Source of the DNA: Hymenobacter rigui
GTDB taxonomy: Bacteria > Bacteroidota > Bacteroidia > Cytophagales > Hymenobacteraceae
DNA length: 64,000 nt
Assembly (NCBI RefSeq): GCF_003944715.1
Contig: NZ_RWIT01000009.1
Span: forward strand, 1-64,000
Reading direction: 5' to 3'
This document shows positions 43,453 through 52,015 of the stretch, in pieces. The notes beneath the pieces were generated by a model. It had not been told where the DNA came from. It did not search any database and saw only the letters and a program-made list of their open reading frames with translations. Made by a program: the position numbers and the translations under genes. The stretch's first letter is position 1. Each line of letters starts with the position of its first letter.

Positions 43453-43594
43453 GCTGCCGCAGTAGTCCGTTCACTATCAGGTAGCTGAAAAAATAGCGGA
43501 AGTGGTATGCCTGTTTTGGGGTTGGAGCGAAGCCCCCGAACCCCGTACTTTGAAGTATAGTAACCCGATTTCCTCAGCCGCAACTCATTTCCCT

Positions 43595-44224
43595 ATGTTC
43601 ATTGAACCCCGCGTTGGTACGGGCTCCGGCGTAGCACGCCGGGGCTGGATTGAAGTTGTGTGCGGCTCGATGTTTTCGGGTAAGACAGAGGAGCTGATCC
43701 GGCGGCTCAACCGGGCCAAAATTGCCCGCCAGCATGTCGAAATCTTTAAGCCCGCCCTCGATACTCGCTACCATGCCGAGGACGTAGTGTCGCACAACCA
43801 GAACAGTATCCGCTCCACCCCGGTACCAGTAGCACAGGAAATGCTGCTGCTGGCCGCCGGCTGCGACGTAGTAGGCGTAGACGAAGCGCAGTTCTTCGAT
43901 GAGTCGCTGGTGGAGGTGTGCGTGCAGTTGGCTAACCGGGGCACCCGCGTCATTGTGGCCGGGCTGGATATGGACTTTCTGGGGCAGCCCTTCGGCCCCA
44001 TGCCCGCCCTGATGGCCGTGGCCGAGTTTGTGACCAAGGTGCACGCCATTTGCGTGTGCTGCGGCGAGCTGGCCTCCTATTCGTTCCGCGTTACGGCTTC
44101 CGAAGATAAGATTCTGCTGGGCGAGACCGATGCGTATGAGGCCCGGTGCCGGGTGTGCTTTCAGGAGGGCATGAAAGAGAAAACCACCGAGTCGCTCACG
44201 GAGCGGGCGGCCCGCAGTCTGTAG
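43595..44224 (+). CDS. tdk: Thymidine kinase (type II)
   Basis: A 209-residue enzyme that phosphorylates thymidine with ATP. P-loop [11 protein letters not shown] (24-34), the Walker-B-like VGVDEAQFF with catalytic Glu, and the zinc cysteines CVCCGEL and CRVCF are all present. ATG at 43595 is chosen: it places the P-loop as in other members with a short N-terminal extension. Confidence 0.95.
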   Translation: MFIEPRVGTGSGVARRGWIEVVCGSMFSGKTEELIRRLNRAKIARQHVEIFKPALDTRYHAEDVVSHNQNSIRSTPVPVAQEMLLLAAGCDVVGVDEAQFFDESLVEVCVQLANRGTRVIVAGLDMDFLGQPFGPMPALMAVAEFVTKVHAICVCCGELASYSFRVTASEDKILLGETDAYEARCRVCFQEGMKEKTTESLTERAARSL

Positions 44225-44269
44225 CCGGCGCACAACCGGCAATGTCTATTCAGGGCAGGTGGTTTCTGC

Positions 44270-44331
44270 ATCCGTGAAATCCGACAAATCCGGTTACAGC
44301 GGTGCTTCGCACTAAATCACGGTCGGCGGCG
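44270..44331. repeat. ATCCG-word inverted element, copy 1
   Basis: CATCCGTGAAATCCGACAAA and the following TCCGG on the left, AAATCACGG on the right. The arm sequence matches, with few differences, the element at 53838-54013. It sits between tdk and porZ. Confidence 0.65.
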
Positions 44332-44372
44332 TTATCTTGCCACTTCATCCCGTCCGCCGCCATTTCCTGCCG

Positions 44373-46721
44373 ATGACTTTAGTGCTACGCCACCTGCGCG
44401 GGGCTTGCCTTGCCGCTTTTTTATTGACTGCAGCCAGTGCCCGGGCCCAGGCCCCGGTGGGGTACGGCGACTGGCAGCTGCACCTGCCCACCAACCAGGC
44501 CCGCGCCCTGGCCGATGCCGGCAACCGGGTGTACGTAGCCGCCGAAAACGCCTTTTTCTATTTCGACAAGAGCCTCAACACCACGCAGCTGCTCTCCCGC
44601 CGCGACGGGCTGAACGACGTGGGCGTGAGTGCCCTGGCCTACGACTCGGTGGGGCAGCAGCTGGTGGTGGCGTACCGCAGCGCCAACGTGGATATTCTGC
44701 GCGACAAAGACGGGGCCATTGTCAATATCAATGATATTGCCCGCAAGGAAATCAGTGGCGCGAAAACCATCAACCACATCCACATCAATGCCCGGCGCGC
44801 CTACCTGGCGTGCAGCTTTGGCATTGTGGTGGTGGATCTGGCCAAGCTCGAAATCCGGGATTCATACACCAACATTGGCCCCGGCGGCTCGGTGCTGAAA
44901 ATATACGCCACGGCCGTAGCGAACGGAACGCTCTTCGCCGCTACCTCCAACGGCCTGATGCGCACTAGCCTGAGCGCCAACCCGCTCGATTACCGCAACT
45001 GGACTACCGACCTGCCCGCCCGGGCTGGCGACCCCTACCGTACGCTGGCCGTGCAGGCGGGCCGCGTGGTGGCCGGCATCAACGGCGACCGGCTGGTAAC
45101 GTACGTGGCCGGCAGCGGCTGGCAAACCCTCAGCGGTGCTCCAACCGGGGTAGAGTACCGGCAGCTGACGCCTTCCCTGGCCGGACTGCTGGTAACGGAT
45201 AACAGCAAGGTGACGGTGCTGAATGTGACTAACGGGGTAACGGCCCTCACGCTGCGGCCCGGTCAGCTGGCCGACCCCCGGGCTGCTGTGCGCGTTAAAG
45301 GTGGCCAGTATTACCTGGCCGATTACGCCAACGGACTGCTGAAAACCAGCAACGGGCAGCAGGCCGAGCAGTTCCTGACCAACGCTCCGGCTGCGGCCCA
45401 GGGCTTCAGTGTGCTGGCTGGGGGCAGTTCCGGTAAGGTGGATATTTTCACGGGGGGGTACGACGAGAAATACGAGCAGCGGGACTTTTATCGGGGCTTT
45501 TTCGAGTATGCCGATGGCCGCTGGACCAATATCACCCCCCAGACGCAGCCCAACCCGGCGCAGTACCCCAATCCTAAAGACCTGACCCGGGGCACCCGCA
45601 CACCCGATGGTACGCTGTACGTGGGCAGCTACGGCAACGGGCTGCTGGAATGGAAAGGCCCCGGGGAGTTTCGCCTGTTCAACCCGACTACCAACCTGCC
45701 CAACCCGCTGCGCAGCGCCATTCCCGATCCGAAATACACCCGTGTTCCTGACGTAGCCACCGATGCTCAGAGCAAAGTATGGGTGCTCAACCGCCACCAG
45801 ATTGTTGGGCAGTCGGGTGTGTTTGTATTTAACCCAATTGCCAGCAGCTGGCAGATAGTGGATTATTTCAGCGGCAGTGAAAACCTGGAACGGCTGGTAC
45901 TCGATGACGCCGGTGACCTGTGGGCCGTAGGTAGCCGCCGCAGCGGTATTGGGGTGGTGGCGTATCAGCCCGGCACAAAAAGCGTGCGGTATTATACAGA
46001 TGCTTACGGCTTTGATAATACCACGGTCAATATTCGCGAATCCTACGATATTGTAAAGGACCGTAGCGGCAATATCTGGGTGGCCACGGATAAAGGCCCG
46101 GTTGTATTCGCTGAGGCTACCAGCGCCTTTGAAACCAGCCTCGACCTGAAATTCGGGTTGCCGTACGTGCGCCGGGGAGCGGGCACCGGTTTTCCGGCCC
46201 TATTCAACGAGCGGATTCGGGCTATTGCCGTGGATGGCGGCAACCGTAAGTGGTTTGGTACCGAGCGGGGCCTGTGGCTGTTCAACGCCGATGCTTCCGA
46301 AGCTCTGCTGCACTTCACCACCGATAACAGCCCCCTGCCCTCCAACCAGATTGTGGATGTGGAGGTGAACGATAAAACCGGGGAGGTATTCGTGGTGACG
46401 GATGCCGGCACCGTATCCTACCGCGGTGATGCTACCGTGACAGAAGGCAAGCCCAGCTGCGCCAAGGTCTTCCCCAATCCCGTCCGCACCGATTTTACTG
46501 GTCAGGTGGGTATTACCAGCATAGCCAACAACGGCTTCGTGAAAATCACCGATGTAACCGGCAAAATGGTGTACCAGACCCGCGCCAACGGCGGGGCCGT
46601 TACCTGGAACCTGCAGGACTACAATGGCCGCCGGGTGCAGTCGGGCGTGTACCTGGTGCTGTCGTCGGATGCGGATGGCAAAAATGGCTGCGTGAGCAAA
46701 ATAGCCGTGGTGGAACGCTAA
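44373..46721 (+). CDS. porZ: Type IX secretion surface protein PorZ
   Basis: A 782-residue exported protein (signal peptide ending SARAQ). Two beta-propellers are built from repeats such as NRVYVAAENAFFYFDK, FGIVVVDLAKLEIRD and NIWVATDKGPVVF; the end carries a T9SS-type sorting domain (KVFPNPVRTDFTGQVG). This arrangement, and the start WQLHLPTNQARALADAGNRVY type, match PorZ, which hands anionic lipopolysaccharide to the PorU sortase at the surface. Start at ATG 44373, since a further TTG start 36 nt upstream would lengthen the signal peptide unusually. Confidence 0.85.
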   Translation: MTLVLRHLRGACLAAFLLTAASARAQAPVGYGDWQLHLPTNQARALADAGNRVYVAAENAFFYFDKSLNTTQLLSRRDGLNDVGVSALAYDSVGQQLVVAYRSANVDILRDKDGAIVNINDIARKEISGAKTINHIHINARRAYLACSFGIVVVDLAKLEIRDSYTNIGPGGSVLKIYATAVANGTLFAATSNGLMRTSLSANPLDYRNWTTDLPARAGDPYRTLAVQAGRVVAGINGDRLVTYVAGSGWQTLSGAPTGVEYRQLTPSLAGLLVTDNSKVTVLNVTNGVTALTLRPGQLADPRAAVRVKGGQYYLADYANGLLKTSNGQQAEQFLTNAPAAAQGFSVLAGGSSGKVDIFTGGYDEKYEQRDFYRGFFEYADGRWTNITPQTQPNPAQYPNPKDLTRGTRTPDGTLYVGSYGNGLLEWKGPGEFRLFNPTTNLPNPLRSAIPDPKYTRVPDVATDAQSKVWVLNRHQIVGQSGVFVFNPIASSWQIVDYFSGSENLERLVLDDAGDLWAVGSRRSGIGVVAYQPGTKSVRYYTDAYGFDNTTVNIRESYDIVKDRSGNIWVATDKGPVVFAEATSAFETSLDLKFGLPYVRRGAGTGFPALFNERIRAIAVDGGNRKWFGTERGLWLFNADASEALLHFTTDNSPLPSNQIVDVEVNDKTGEVFVVTDAGTVSYRGDATVTEGKPSCAKVFPNPVRTDFTGQVGITSIANNGFVKITDVTGKMVYQTRANGGAVTWNLQDYNGRRVQSGVYLVLSSDADGKNGCVSKIAVVER

Positions 46722-46787
46722 GACCGGAAATTAAAACGGCTGCTGCACTGTTTACATACTTTCCTGTCACTGCTTATTCCTGCCTGC

Positions 46788-47510
46788 ATGCTGATTAAAA
46801 CCCAGGGCATTGTGCTCAGCTACATGCGCTACCGCGAAACCAGCATTATTGCTCGTATCTATACTGAGCGGCTGGGCCTGCAGAGCTACGTGGTGAATGG
46901 CGTGCGCAAGGCCAAGCCGCCCGGCCGCATTGCGCTGTTTCAGCCGTTTACCCTGCTGGACCTAGTGGCCTACACGTCCCGTAGCGGCGGCCTCACCCGC
47001 CTTTCTGAGTTCCGGTGCTCCGAGCCGTTCCGCACGCTGCCCTATGATGTCCGCAAGAGCAGCGTCATTCTGTTCCTGTCAGAAATTGTAAGCCGGGTGC
47101 TGCTGGAAGAGGAGGAGAACGAGCCGCTGTTTGCCTTCCTGCACGATGCTGTACAGGCTTTCGACCAGCAGGAAGCAGGCTTTGAGAATTTTGCCCTGGA
47201 GTTTCTGCTGCAGCTAAGTCACTACCTGGGTTTCGGTCCCGAAAACGGGGAGCAGATTACGTCTCAGGTGGCCTTTGCCTCCGAAGCATCCACGACGGTA
47301 AGTGGCCACGGCCCGGCCGCTATGCGTTTCCAGGAATTTGAGCAGTATTTCGATGACTTGCTGACCCAGCCCGCCGCCGCGGCCATTCCAAACGGCCGGG
47401 TACGGCGCGAACTGCTGGATGTGCTTATTCGCTACTATCAGCTGCACGTTGAGCACCTCGGCGACGTCCGTTCCCTGGCGGTGCTATCGGAAGTGCTGGC
47501 GGAGCTATAA
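46788..47510 (+). CDS. recO: DNA repair protein RecO
   Basis: A 240-residue protein. The OB-fold N-terminus IKTQGIVLSYMRYRETSIIARIYTE has the RecO pattern (KTxGIVL), followed by the helical domain. The zinc-binding cysteines of many RecO proteins are not visible, as in several Bacteroidota members. RecO loads RecA on SSB-coated single-stranded DNA. It is convergent with the FKBP array and separated from it by an inverted repeat. Confidence 0.92.
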   Translation: MLIKTQGIVLSYMRYRETSIIARIYTERLGLQSYVVNGVRKAKPPGRIALFQPFTLLDLVAYTSRSGGLTRLSEFRCSEPFRTLPYDVRKSSVILFLSEIVSRVLLEEEENEPLFAFLHDAVQAFDQQEAGFENFALEFLLQLSHYLGFGPENGEQITSQVAFASEASTTVSGHGPAAMRFQEFEQYFDDLLTQPAAAAIPNGRVRRELLDVLIRYYQLHVEHLGDVRSLAVLSEVLAEL

Positions 47511-47516
47511 TGGTTT

Positions 47517-47587
47517 TTCAGTTGCTGGTTGTTGGTTGACTGTCGTCAGTACCTCTACGATCTGACAACAGTCAACCAACAACTGAA
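47517..47587. terminator. Bidirectional hairpin between recO and the FKBP array
   Basis: The right arm (47568-47587) pairs fully with the left arm (47517-47543), which has an extra 7-base word (CTGGTTG/TTGGTTG duplication). TTTT precedes and A/G-rich sequence follows. Position between convergent genes suggests a shared terminator. Confidence 0.75.
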
Positions 47588-47589
47588 AG

Positions 47590-48558
47590 CTACTTCACGC
47601 TGACCAGCTCCACATTAAAGCGCAGGATGCTGTTGGCCGGAATATCGGCACCGGCGCCCTGAGGACCATAACCCAACGCCGAGGGAATCAGCAACACCGC
47701 TTTGGAGCCTTTGGGCAGCAGCGCAATGCCTTGGTCCCAGCCCGGAATTACGCGGCCCTGGCCCAGCGGAAACTCAATGGGCGTATTGCCGTGGCGCGAG
47801 GACGCGTCGAACACTTTGCCGTTTAGCAGCATCCCGGTGTACAGCACGCCCACCGTCTGGCCGGTCTTGGGTTTGGGGCCGGTACCGGCTTTCGTAATGA
47901 CGTAGTACAGCCCACTAGGGGTTTTGATGCCTTTCAGCTTGTTCAGCTTGAGGTAAGCCAGAATGCGGGCATCCTCTTTCAGAGCTAGCTGGGCGGCCTG
48001 CTTCTTCGCTTCGGCCTGGGCCTTCAGCTGCTGCTGCTGCATTTCCTGCATGGCCTCTTCCTGCGTCTGAATCTTCTCGGCTTTGGCTAGTACCGTCAGC
48101 GTGGAGCCGGCCTTGCGGATGAAAGGTGGTACGGGTTGCCGGAAGGATTTCAGAAAGACCGTATCCACGTTCAAGCGGAATACGCCGGAGTCGCCGGGCT
48201 GCAGCAGCGCCAGGGCTTCTTCCACGCCGCCCCGCTGCTGGCGGCGCACCGTATCCAGGGGCACGCGCACCGGCTGGTTGCGGTTCTGGCGGCGCGAGTG
48301 CATCAGTACTGAGTCGGTGGCCGTGCGGAACTGCAGGTGCAGACTCATGATGCGGCCAATGCGGGCCGGGTACGTGGCATCACCGGCGGCCGGTAGTGCG
48401 GACCGCAGCACGTAGCGGCCATTTTCCAGGTGATAGATGCGGTACTCCAGGCCGGAAGCCAGCCGGTTAAACGGGGCCGGGTCGCCCTGAAACGACAGCA
48501 GCCCGGCAGCTGCCAGGATAACCGGAACCGAAAACCGCAGGCGGGCAAAGAAGGACAT
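47590..48558 (-). CDS. FKBP-type prolyl isomerase, two-domain (array gene 6)
   Basis: A 322-residue exported protein. After the N-terminal hydrophobic segment comes a degenerate FKBP-like domain (about 35-165: YPARIGRIMSLHLQFRTATDS ... EALALLQPGDSGVFRL), then a Gln/Lys-rich coiled coil (about 165-200) and a canonical FKBP domain (about 210-322) with VLYTG, KVFDAS, VIPGWDQGIALL, ALGYGPQGAG and ILRFNVEL, so proline isomerase activity is expected in the last domain. It is closely similar in plan to the gene at 50919. Separated from its neighbour by 146 nt with a terminator. Confidence 0.9.
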   Translation of the reverse strand: MSFFARLRFSVPVILAAAGLLSFQGDPAPFNRLASGLEYRIYHLENGRYVLRSALPAAGDATYPARIGRIMSLHLQFRTATDSVLMHSRRQNRNQPVRVPLDTVRRQQRGGVEEALALLQPGDSGVFRLNVDTVFLKSFRQPVPPFIRKAGSTLTVLAKAEKIQTQEEAMQEMQQQQLKAQAEAKKQAAQLALKEDARILAYLKLNKLKGIKTPSGLYYVITKAGTGPKPKTGQTVGVLYTGMLLNGKVFDASSRHGNTPIEFPLGQGRVIPGWDQGIALLPKGSKAVLLIPSALGYGPQGAGADIPANSILRFNVELVSVK

Positions 48559-48674
48559 TAGGTGGTGGCGTAAGAAATGGAGAGTATGGGTGCAGAAAAA
48601 TGGAAGTGATGCCCGACAAACCTAGCACATCCGACTCAGTTGCCAGCTGCAGTAGGGGTTCTTTCAGCAAAACG

Positions 48675-48702
48675 GCCCGCCAACAACTGTAGGCGGGCCG
48701 GT
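48675..48702 (-). terminator. Terminator inside the FKBP array
   Basis: CGGCCCGCC/GGCGGGCCG (9 bp, 48675-48702), with four A on the left giving a U-run on the minus strand, just after the stop at 48705. It splits the array into separate transcripts. Confidence 0.8.
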
Positions 48703-48704
48703 GA

Positions 48705-49196
48705 TTACTTTACTTTCAGCACTTCCAACTCGAATATCAAATCTGAGTTGGGGGGAATAAGGTAGCGCTTGCCGGTTTCGTCATCCAAGTCGAGGCGGCC
48801 TTTGGCTCCGTACGCCAGCGCGGCCGGAATCCAGACCCGCGCCCGGCTGCCTTCCGGCAGCAGGAGCAACGCTTCGTCGAACCCTTTAATCACAATGCCC
48901 CGGCCGGCTTTCACTTTCAGCGGCCCGCCCTGCTGTACTGAGGTATCAAAAATACGCCCATCGGCGGCCAGAAAGCCCGTGTAGTGTACCGTTACCCGGT
49001 CGCCGGGCTGGGGGCGGACCCCGGTGCCGGTTTGCCGTAGCGCATAGCGCAACCCGGAGGCAGTAGTAGAGGCACGGGCCAGCAGACTATCGGCAGTGGC
49101 CGGTACGCTGGTAGTGGCGAGGGTCTGTTGCGCCCGGCCCGCCAGCGGCAGCACACCAAGCAACAACAGGCTGAATCGTGCTACCGTTTTCGGCAT
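48705..49196 (-). CDS. FKBP-type prolyl isomerase (array gene 5)
   Basis: A 163-residue protein with a signal peptide (LAGRAQ) and a single FKBP domain: VHYTGFLAADGRIFDTS, then IVIKGFDEALLLL in place of the usual VIPGW (the floor Trp of the active site becomes Phe), AALAYGAKG and LIFELEVLKVK. The Trp-to-Phe change is tolerated in some active FKBPs. Last of four closely spaced genes (7 nt after the previous one). Confidence 0.9.
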   Translation of the reverse strand: MPKTVARFSLLLLGVLPLAGRAQQTLATTSVPATADSLLARASTTASGLRYALRQTGTGVRPQPGDRVTVHYTGFLAADGRIFDTSVQQGGPLKVKAGRGIVIKGFDEALLLLPEGSRARVWIPAALAYGAKGRLDLDDETGKRYLIPPNSDLIFELEVLKVK

Positions 49197-49203
49197 GGCT
49201 ACG

Positions 49204-49743
49204 CTATTCTACGTTGAGAATTTCCAGATCAAACAGCAGCGGGGTATTGCCCGAGATAGTGCCGTAGCCGCTGGTCCCGTATGCCAGATACGACGGAATC
49301 AATACCAGTTTCCGGTCGCCCTTGCGCATTTGCAAGGTGGCTTTGGTCCAGCCTTCGATGGCACCGTTGCTGCCATTGTAAAAGCTGAAACAGCCACAGG
49401 CAGTGCGGTTGCTGCTGGAGGCATCAAACACCACGCCGTCGTTGGTTTCATCAATGAACTTGCCTACGTAGTTGGTGGTCACCTTCTGGCCGGCCTTGAT
49501 GAGCGGATTACTGGCCGGGCCATCGGTAACGGGCACCAGATACACGCCCGATTCCAGGCGCGTGTAGTTGGTGATGGTGTGCCGGGAAAGGTACGCCTGG
49601 ATGGTCGCGTCGTCCGTTTTCTTCTGCGCTTCTACCAGCTTGGCCTGCTGCTCGTAAATGGTATCGGACTTGCAGCTGGTCAGAGCCGGGGAAGCAGCCA
49701 GCGCAAACGCCAGCAAAGACAGAATCAGGGAAGTTTTTTTCAT
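49204..49743 (-). CDS. FKBP-type prolyl isomerase lipoprotein (array gene 4)
   Basis: A 179-residue protein. The signal ends in ALTSC, a lipobox, so it is probably a lipoprotein. The FKBP domain (about 70-179) has TNYVGKFID, VVFDASS, then an insertion with Cys-Gly-Cys (TACGCFSFYN), AIEGWTKATL, YLAYGTSGYG and LLFDLEIL. The central insertion is specific to this copy. Start at ATG 49743 gives MKKTSLILSLL. Confidence 0.88.
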   Translation of the reverse strand: MKKTSLILSLLAFALAASPALTSCKSDTIYEQQAKLVEAQKKTDDATIQAYLSRHTITNYTRLESGVYLVPVTDGPASNPLIKAGQKVTTNYVGKFIDETNDGVVFDASSSNRTACGCFSFYNGSNGAIEGWTKATLQMRKGDRKLVLIPSYLAYGTSGYGTISGNTPLLFDLEILNVE

Positions 49744-49780
49744 GACCGAAGCGGTAGCTGTAAAAAGCCGCCGGGTAAAA

Positions 49781-50269
49781 TTACTTAATATCAACTACCT
49801 CCACATCGAAGCGCAGCACGGCGTTGGCGCCAATAGTGGTGCCGCTGCCCGAAGTGCCGTAGGCCTGACTTGACGGAATCAGCAGAATGCCTTTTGCGCC
49901 TTTGTTGAAATACCGGAACCCCTTGTTCCAGCCTGGAATAACCAGGCTCTGGCCCAGCACGAACGGCAACCCCACGGTGGTCGTATTGCTGTCGAACACC
50001 GTTCCATCGAGGGTCGTGCCGGTATAGAGCACTTGCAGCCGCTGCTTGTCCTTGGCATTGGGGCCGGTGCCGGGCTGCGTAATGCCCACGTACACACCAG
50101 AAGTGTCGCGCACGAAGCCGGTGAGGCCTTTGTCCTTAATGTATTGCTGGATGGTTGCCTCATCCTGAGCCGTGTAGTCCGGCGTGGTCTTATCGTCCTT
50201 CTTGCACGCGGCCAGCAGCGCAACTAGGCTCAGCAGCAATACGGAGAACAGCGAAAAACGAAATTTCAT
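49781..50269 (-). CDS. FKBP-type prolyl isomerase lipoprotein (array gene 3)
   Basis: A 162-residue lipoprotein (lipobox LLAAC) with the linker DYTAQDEATIQQYIKDKGLTG and a canonical FKBP domain: VLYTGTTLDGTVFDS, LVIPGWNKGFRYF, QAYGTSGSG and LRFDVEVVDIK. Very similar to the gene at 50298 in linker and domain, which suggests a recent duplication. Start at ATG 50269. Confidence 0.9.
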   Translation of the reverse strand: MKFRFSLFSVLLLSLVALLAACKKDDKTTPDYTAQDEATIQQYIKDKGLTGFVRDTSGVYVGITQPGTGPNAKDKQRLQVLYTGTTLDGTVFDSNTTTVGLPFVLGQSLVIPGWNKGFRYFNKGAKGILLIPSSQAYGTSGSGTTIGANAVLRFDVEVVDIK

Positions 50270-50297
50270 GAGAGAAGAATAAGAAGCGGAGCAGAGG

Positions 50298-50810
50298 TTA
50301 CTTAACATCAGTTACTTCCACATCAAAGCGCAGCACCGAGTTTGGGGGGATGGAGCCGACAGCATATGGGCCGTAGCCTAAGCCCGAAGGAATCAGCAGC
50401 GTGGCTTTGGCACCTTTCGTGAGCTTGGCGAAGCCCAGATCCCAGCCCGGAATTACCTGGTTCAGCCCGATGCCGAACGTAAACGGCTGGTTGTTGCGGC
50501 TGCCCGTGGAGTCAAACACGCGGTTGTCAAGTGTCATGCCGGTGTACAGCGCCGATACCTGCTGGCCCTTCGTGATTTTTACCCCGTTGCCAGGTTGGGT
50601 AACAGCAATGTACAGACCCAGTGTATCGCGCTGAAAACCAGTAAGGTTGTTGTCCTTGATATAATCTTTGATCAGGCTCTCATCCCGGGCAGAATAATCC
50701 GTCGTATCAAGAGCCGTATCGTTTTTCTGGCAGGCAGTCAGCAGGCTGCCCAATACCAGCAGGCACAGCACGCACCAGGCGGCCGGACGATGAAAAAGGG
50801 TACGCATCAT
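50298..50810 (-). CDS. FKBP-type prolyl isomerase lipoprotein (array gene 2)
   Basis: A 170-residue lipoprotein (LLTAC lipobox) with the linker DYSARDESLIKDYIKDNNLTG and an FKBP domain with ALYTGMTLDNRVFDS, QVIPGWDLGFAKL, GLGYGPYAVG and LRFDVEVTDVK. It begins the four-gene subgroup; the terminator at 50849-50889 lies upstream. Confidence 0.9.
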   Translation of the reverse strand: MMRTLFHRPAAWCVLCLLVLGSLLTACQKNDTALDTTDYSARDESLIKDYIKDNNLTGFQRDTLGLYIAVTQPGNGVKITKGQQVSALYTGMTLDNRVFDSTGSRNNQPFTFGIGLNQVIPGWDLGFAKLTKGAKATLLIPSGLGYGPYAVGSIPPNSVLRFDVEVTDVK

Positions 50811-50848
50811 AGGAGGTACTAAACAAAAAAGGTGCTGAGTAGAAGAGT

Positions 50849-50889
50849 CAAAAGCCCCCGGCTCGGTTGCACCGGGTCGGGGGCTTTTG
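50849..50889 (-). terminator. Terminator after the first FKBP gene
   Basis: CAAAAGCCCCC (50849-50859) pairs with GGGGGCTTTTG (50879-50889), and the minus strand ends in a T-rich tract. It ends the transcript of the gene at 50919. Confidence 0.85.
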
Positions 50890-50918
50890 CTGATTACAGA
50901 CCGGAGTCAGACCAGAAA

Positions 50919-51968
50919 TTACTTACCCTGCTGTTGCTGCTGCAGAGCTTCCAGCTGACGCTGGATGTCCTCCTGGCTTACCTGGGGCTGGGGCGGAGCG
51001 TTTTTCACGTCTACCAGTTCCACGTCGAAGCGCAGAATAGCATCGGCCGGAATATCGGCACCGGCACCGCGCTGCCCGTAGGCCAGCGACGACGGAATCA
51101 GCAGTACCGCCTTCGAGCCTTTGTTCAGCATCGGAATGGCTTTGTCCCAGCCCGGAATTACTTGGCCCACGCCAATCGGGAATTCGATGGGCTTGCCGTT
51201 GTTAGGCGCTTTCTCTGACGTGTCGAATACTTTGCCGTTTTCCAGCAGCTTGCCGGTGTATTTCACGGCCACAATCTGACCAACCTTAGGCTTGGGGCCG
51301 GTGCCGGGCGAGGTTACCACGTAGTACACGCCCGAGGGGTCCTTCTGAGCCGTGAGATTATTCTTCTTGATGTACTCCTGCAGCTTCACGTCGTCAGCTT
51401 TCAGCTGCTTATCGGCGTGCTCCTTCATTTTGGCCTGCTGCTCCACCTGCATCTTCTGCACGTCGGCCATGGCTTCGTCGCGGGTCTGCACCTTGTCCAC
51501 CTTCACATACATGGTCATGGTTTTACCAGCTTTCTGCATGAAAGGCGGCACCGGCTGACGGAACGACTTGGCGAAGATGGTATCCACATTGAAGCGGAAC
51601 ACGGCCGAGTCGCCGGGCTGCAACAGGCTGATGGCCTCTTCCAAACCTCCTTTTTGTGCCTTACGCACGGTATCCAATGGTACCCGAACCGGGAAGCCCA
51701 GCTGCTGCTTACGCGAGTTGAAGAGCACCGAGTCCTTGGCCGTCCGGTACTCCACGTGCAGCGCCATAATCTTGCCGATGCGGTCTTTGTACGTGGCGTC
51801 GCCGTCAGCGCTTACCTCGCGGGCATCGTAGCTCTTGCCGTTGCTCTTGAATACTTTGTACTCGATTCCCGATTTGGTCTTGCTGAAATCACCGCCTTTG
51901 TTGCAGGAGGCGAGGCCCAGAACGCCGGCAGCGAGGGCCAGGCTCAGAAGGTTGCGTTTAAGGAACAT
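50919..51968 (-). CDS. FKBP-type prolyl isomerase, two-domain lipoprotein (array gene 1)
   Basis: A 349-residue lipoprotein (lipobox LASC). Plan as in array gene 6: a degenerate FKBP-like domain (about 35-160, ALHVEYRTAKDSVLFNS ... PGDSAVFRFNV), a coiled coil (about 165-205), a canonical FKBP domain (about 215-330; VKYTGKLLENGKVFDTS, VIPGWDKAIPML, SLAYGQRGAG, LRFDVELVDVK) and a Gln-rich tail. In flavobacteria, the FKBP lipoprotein GldI is needed for gliding and lies by a DHH phosphoesterase and ndk as here, so one of these six may correspond to GldI; this is inference. Start at ATG 51968. Confidence 0.88.
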   Translation of the reverse strand: MFLKRNLLSLALAAGVLGLASCNKGGDFSKTKSGIEYKVFKSNGKSYDAREVSADGDATYKDRIGKIMALHVEYRTAKDSVLFNSRKQQLGFPVRVPLDTVRKAQKGGLEEAISLLQPGDSAVFRFNVDTIFAKSFRQPVPPFMQKAGKTMTMYVKVDKVQTRDEAMADVQKMQVEQQAKMKEHADKQLKADDVKLQEYIKKNNLTAQKDPSGVYYVVTSPGTGPKPKVGQIVAVKYTGKLLENGKVFDTSEKAPNNGKPIEFPIGVGQVIPGWDKAIPMLNKGSKAVLLIPSSLAYGQRGAGADIPADAILRFDVELVDVKNAPPQPQVSQEDIQRQLEALQQQQQGK

Positions 51969-52015
51969 GAAGGGTTGAGAAGTTAAAACAGAATGAGGGC
52001 CCAAGTTACACCGAA

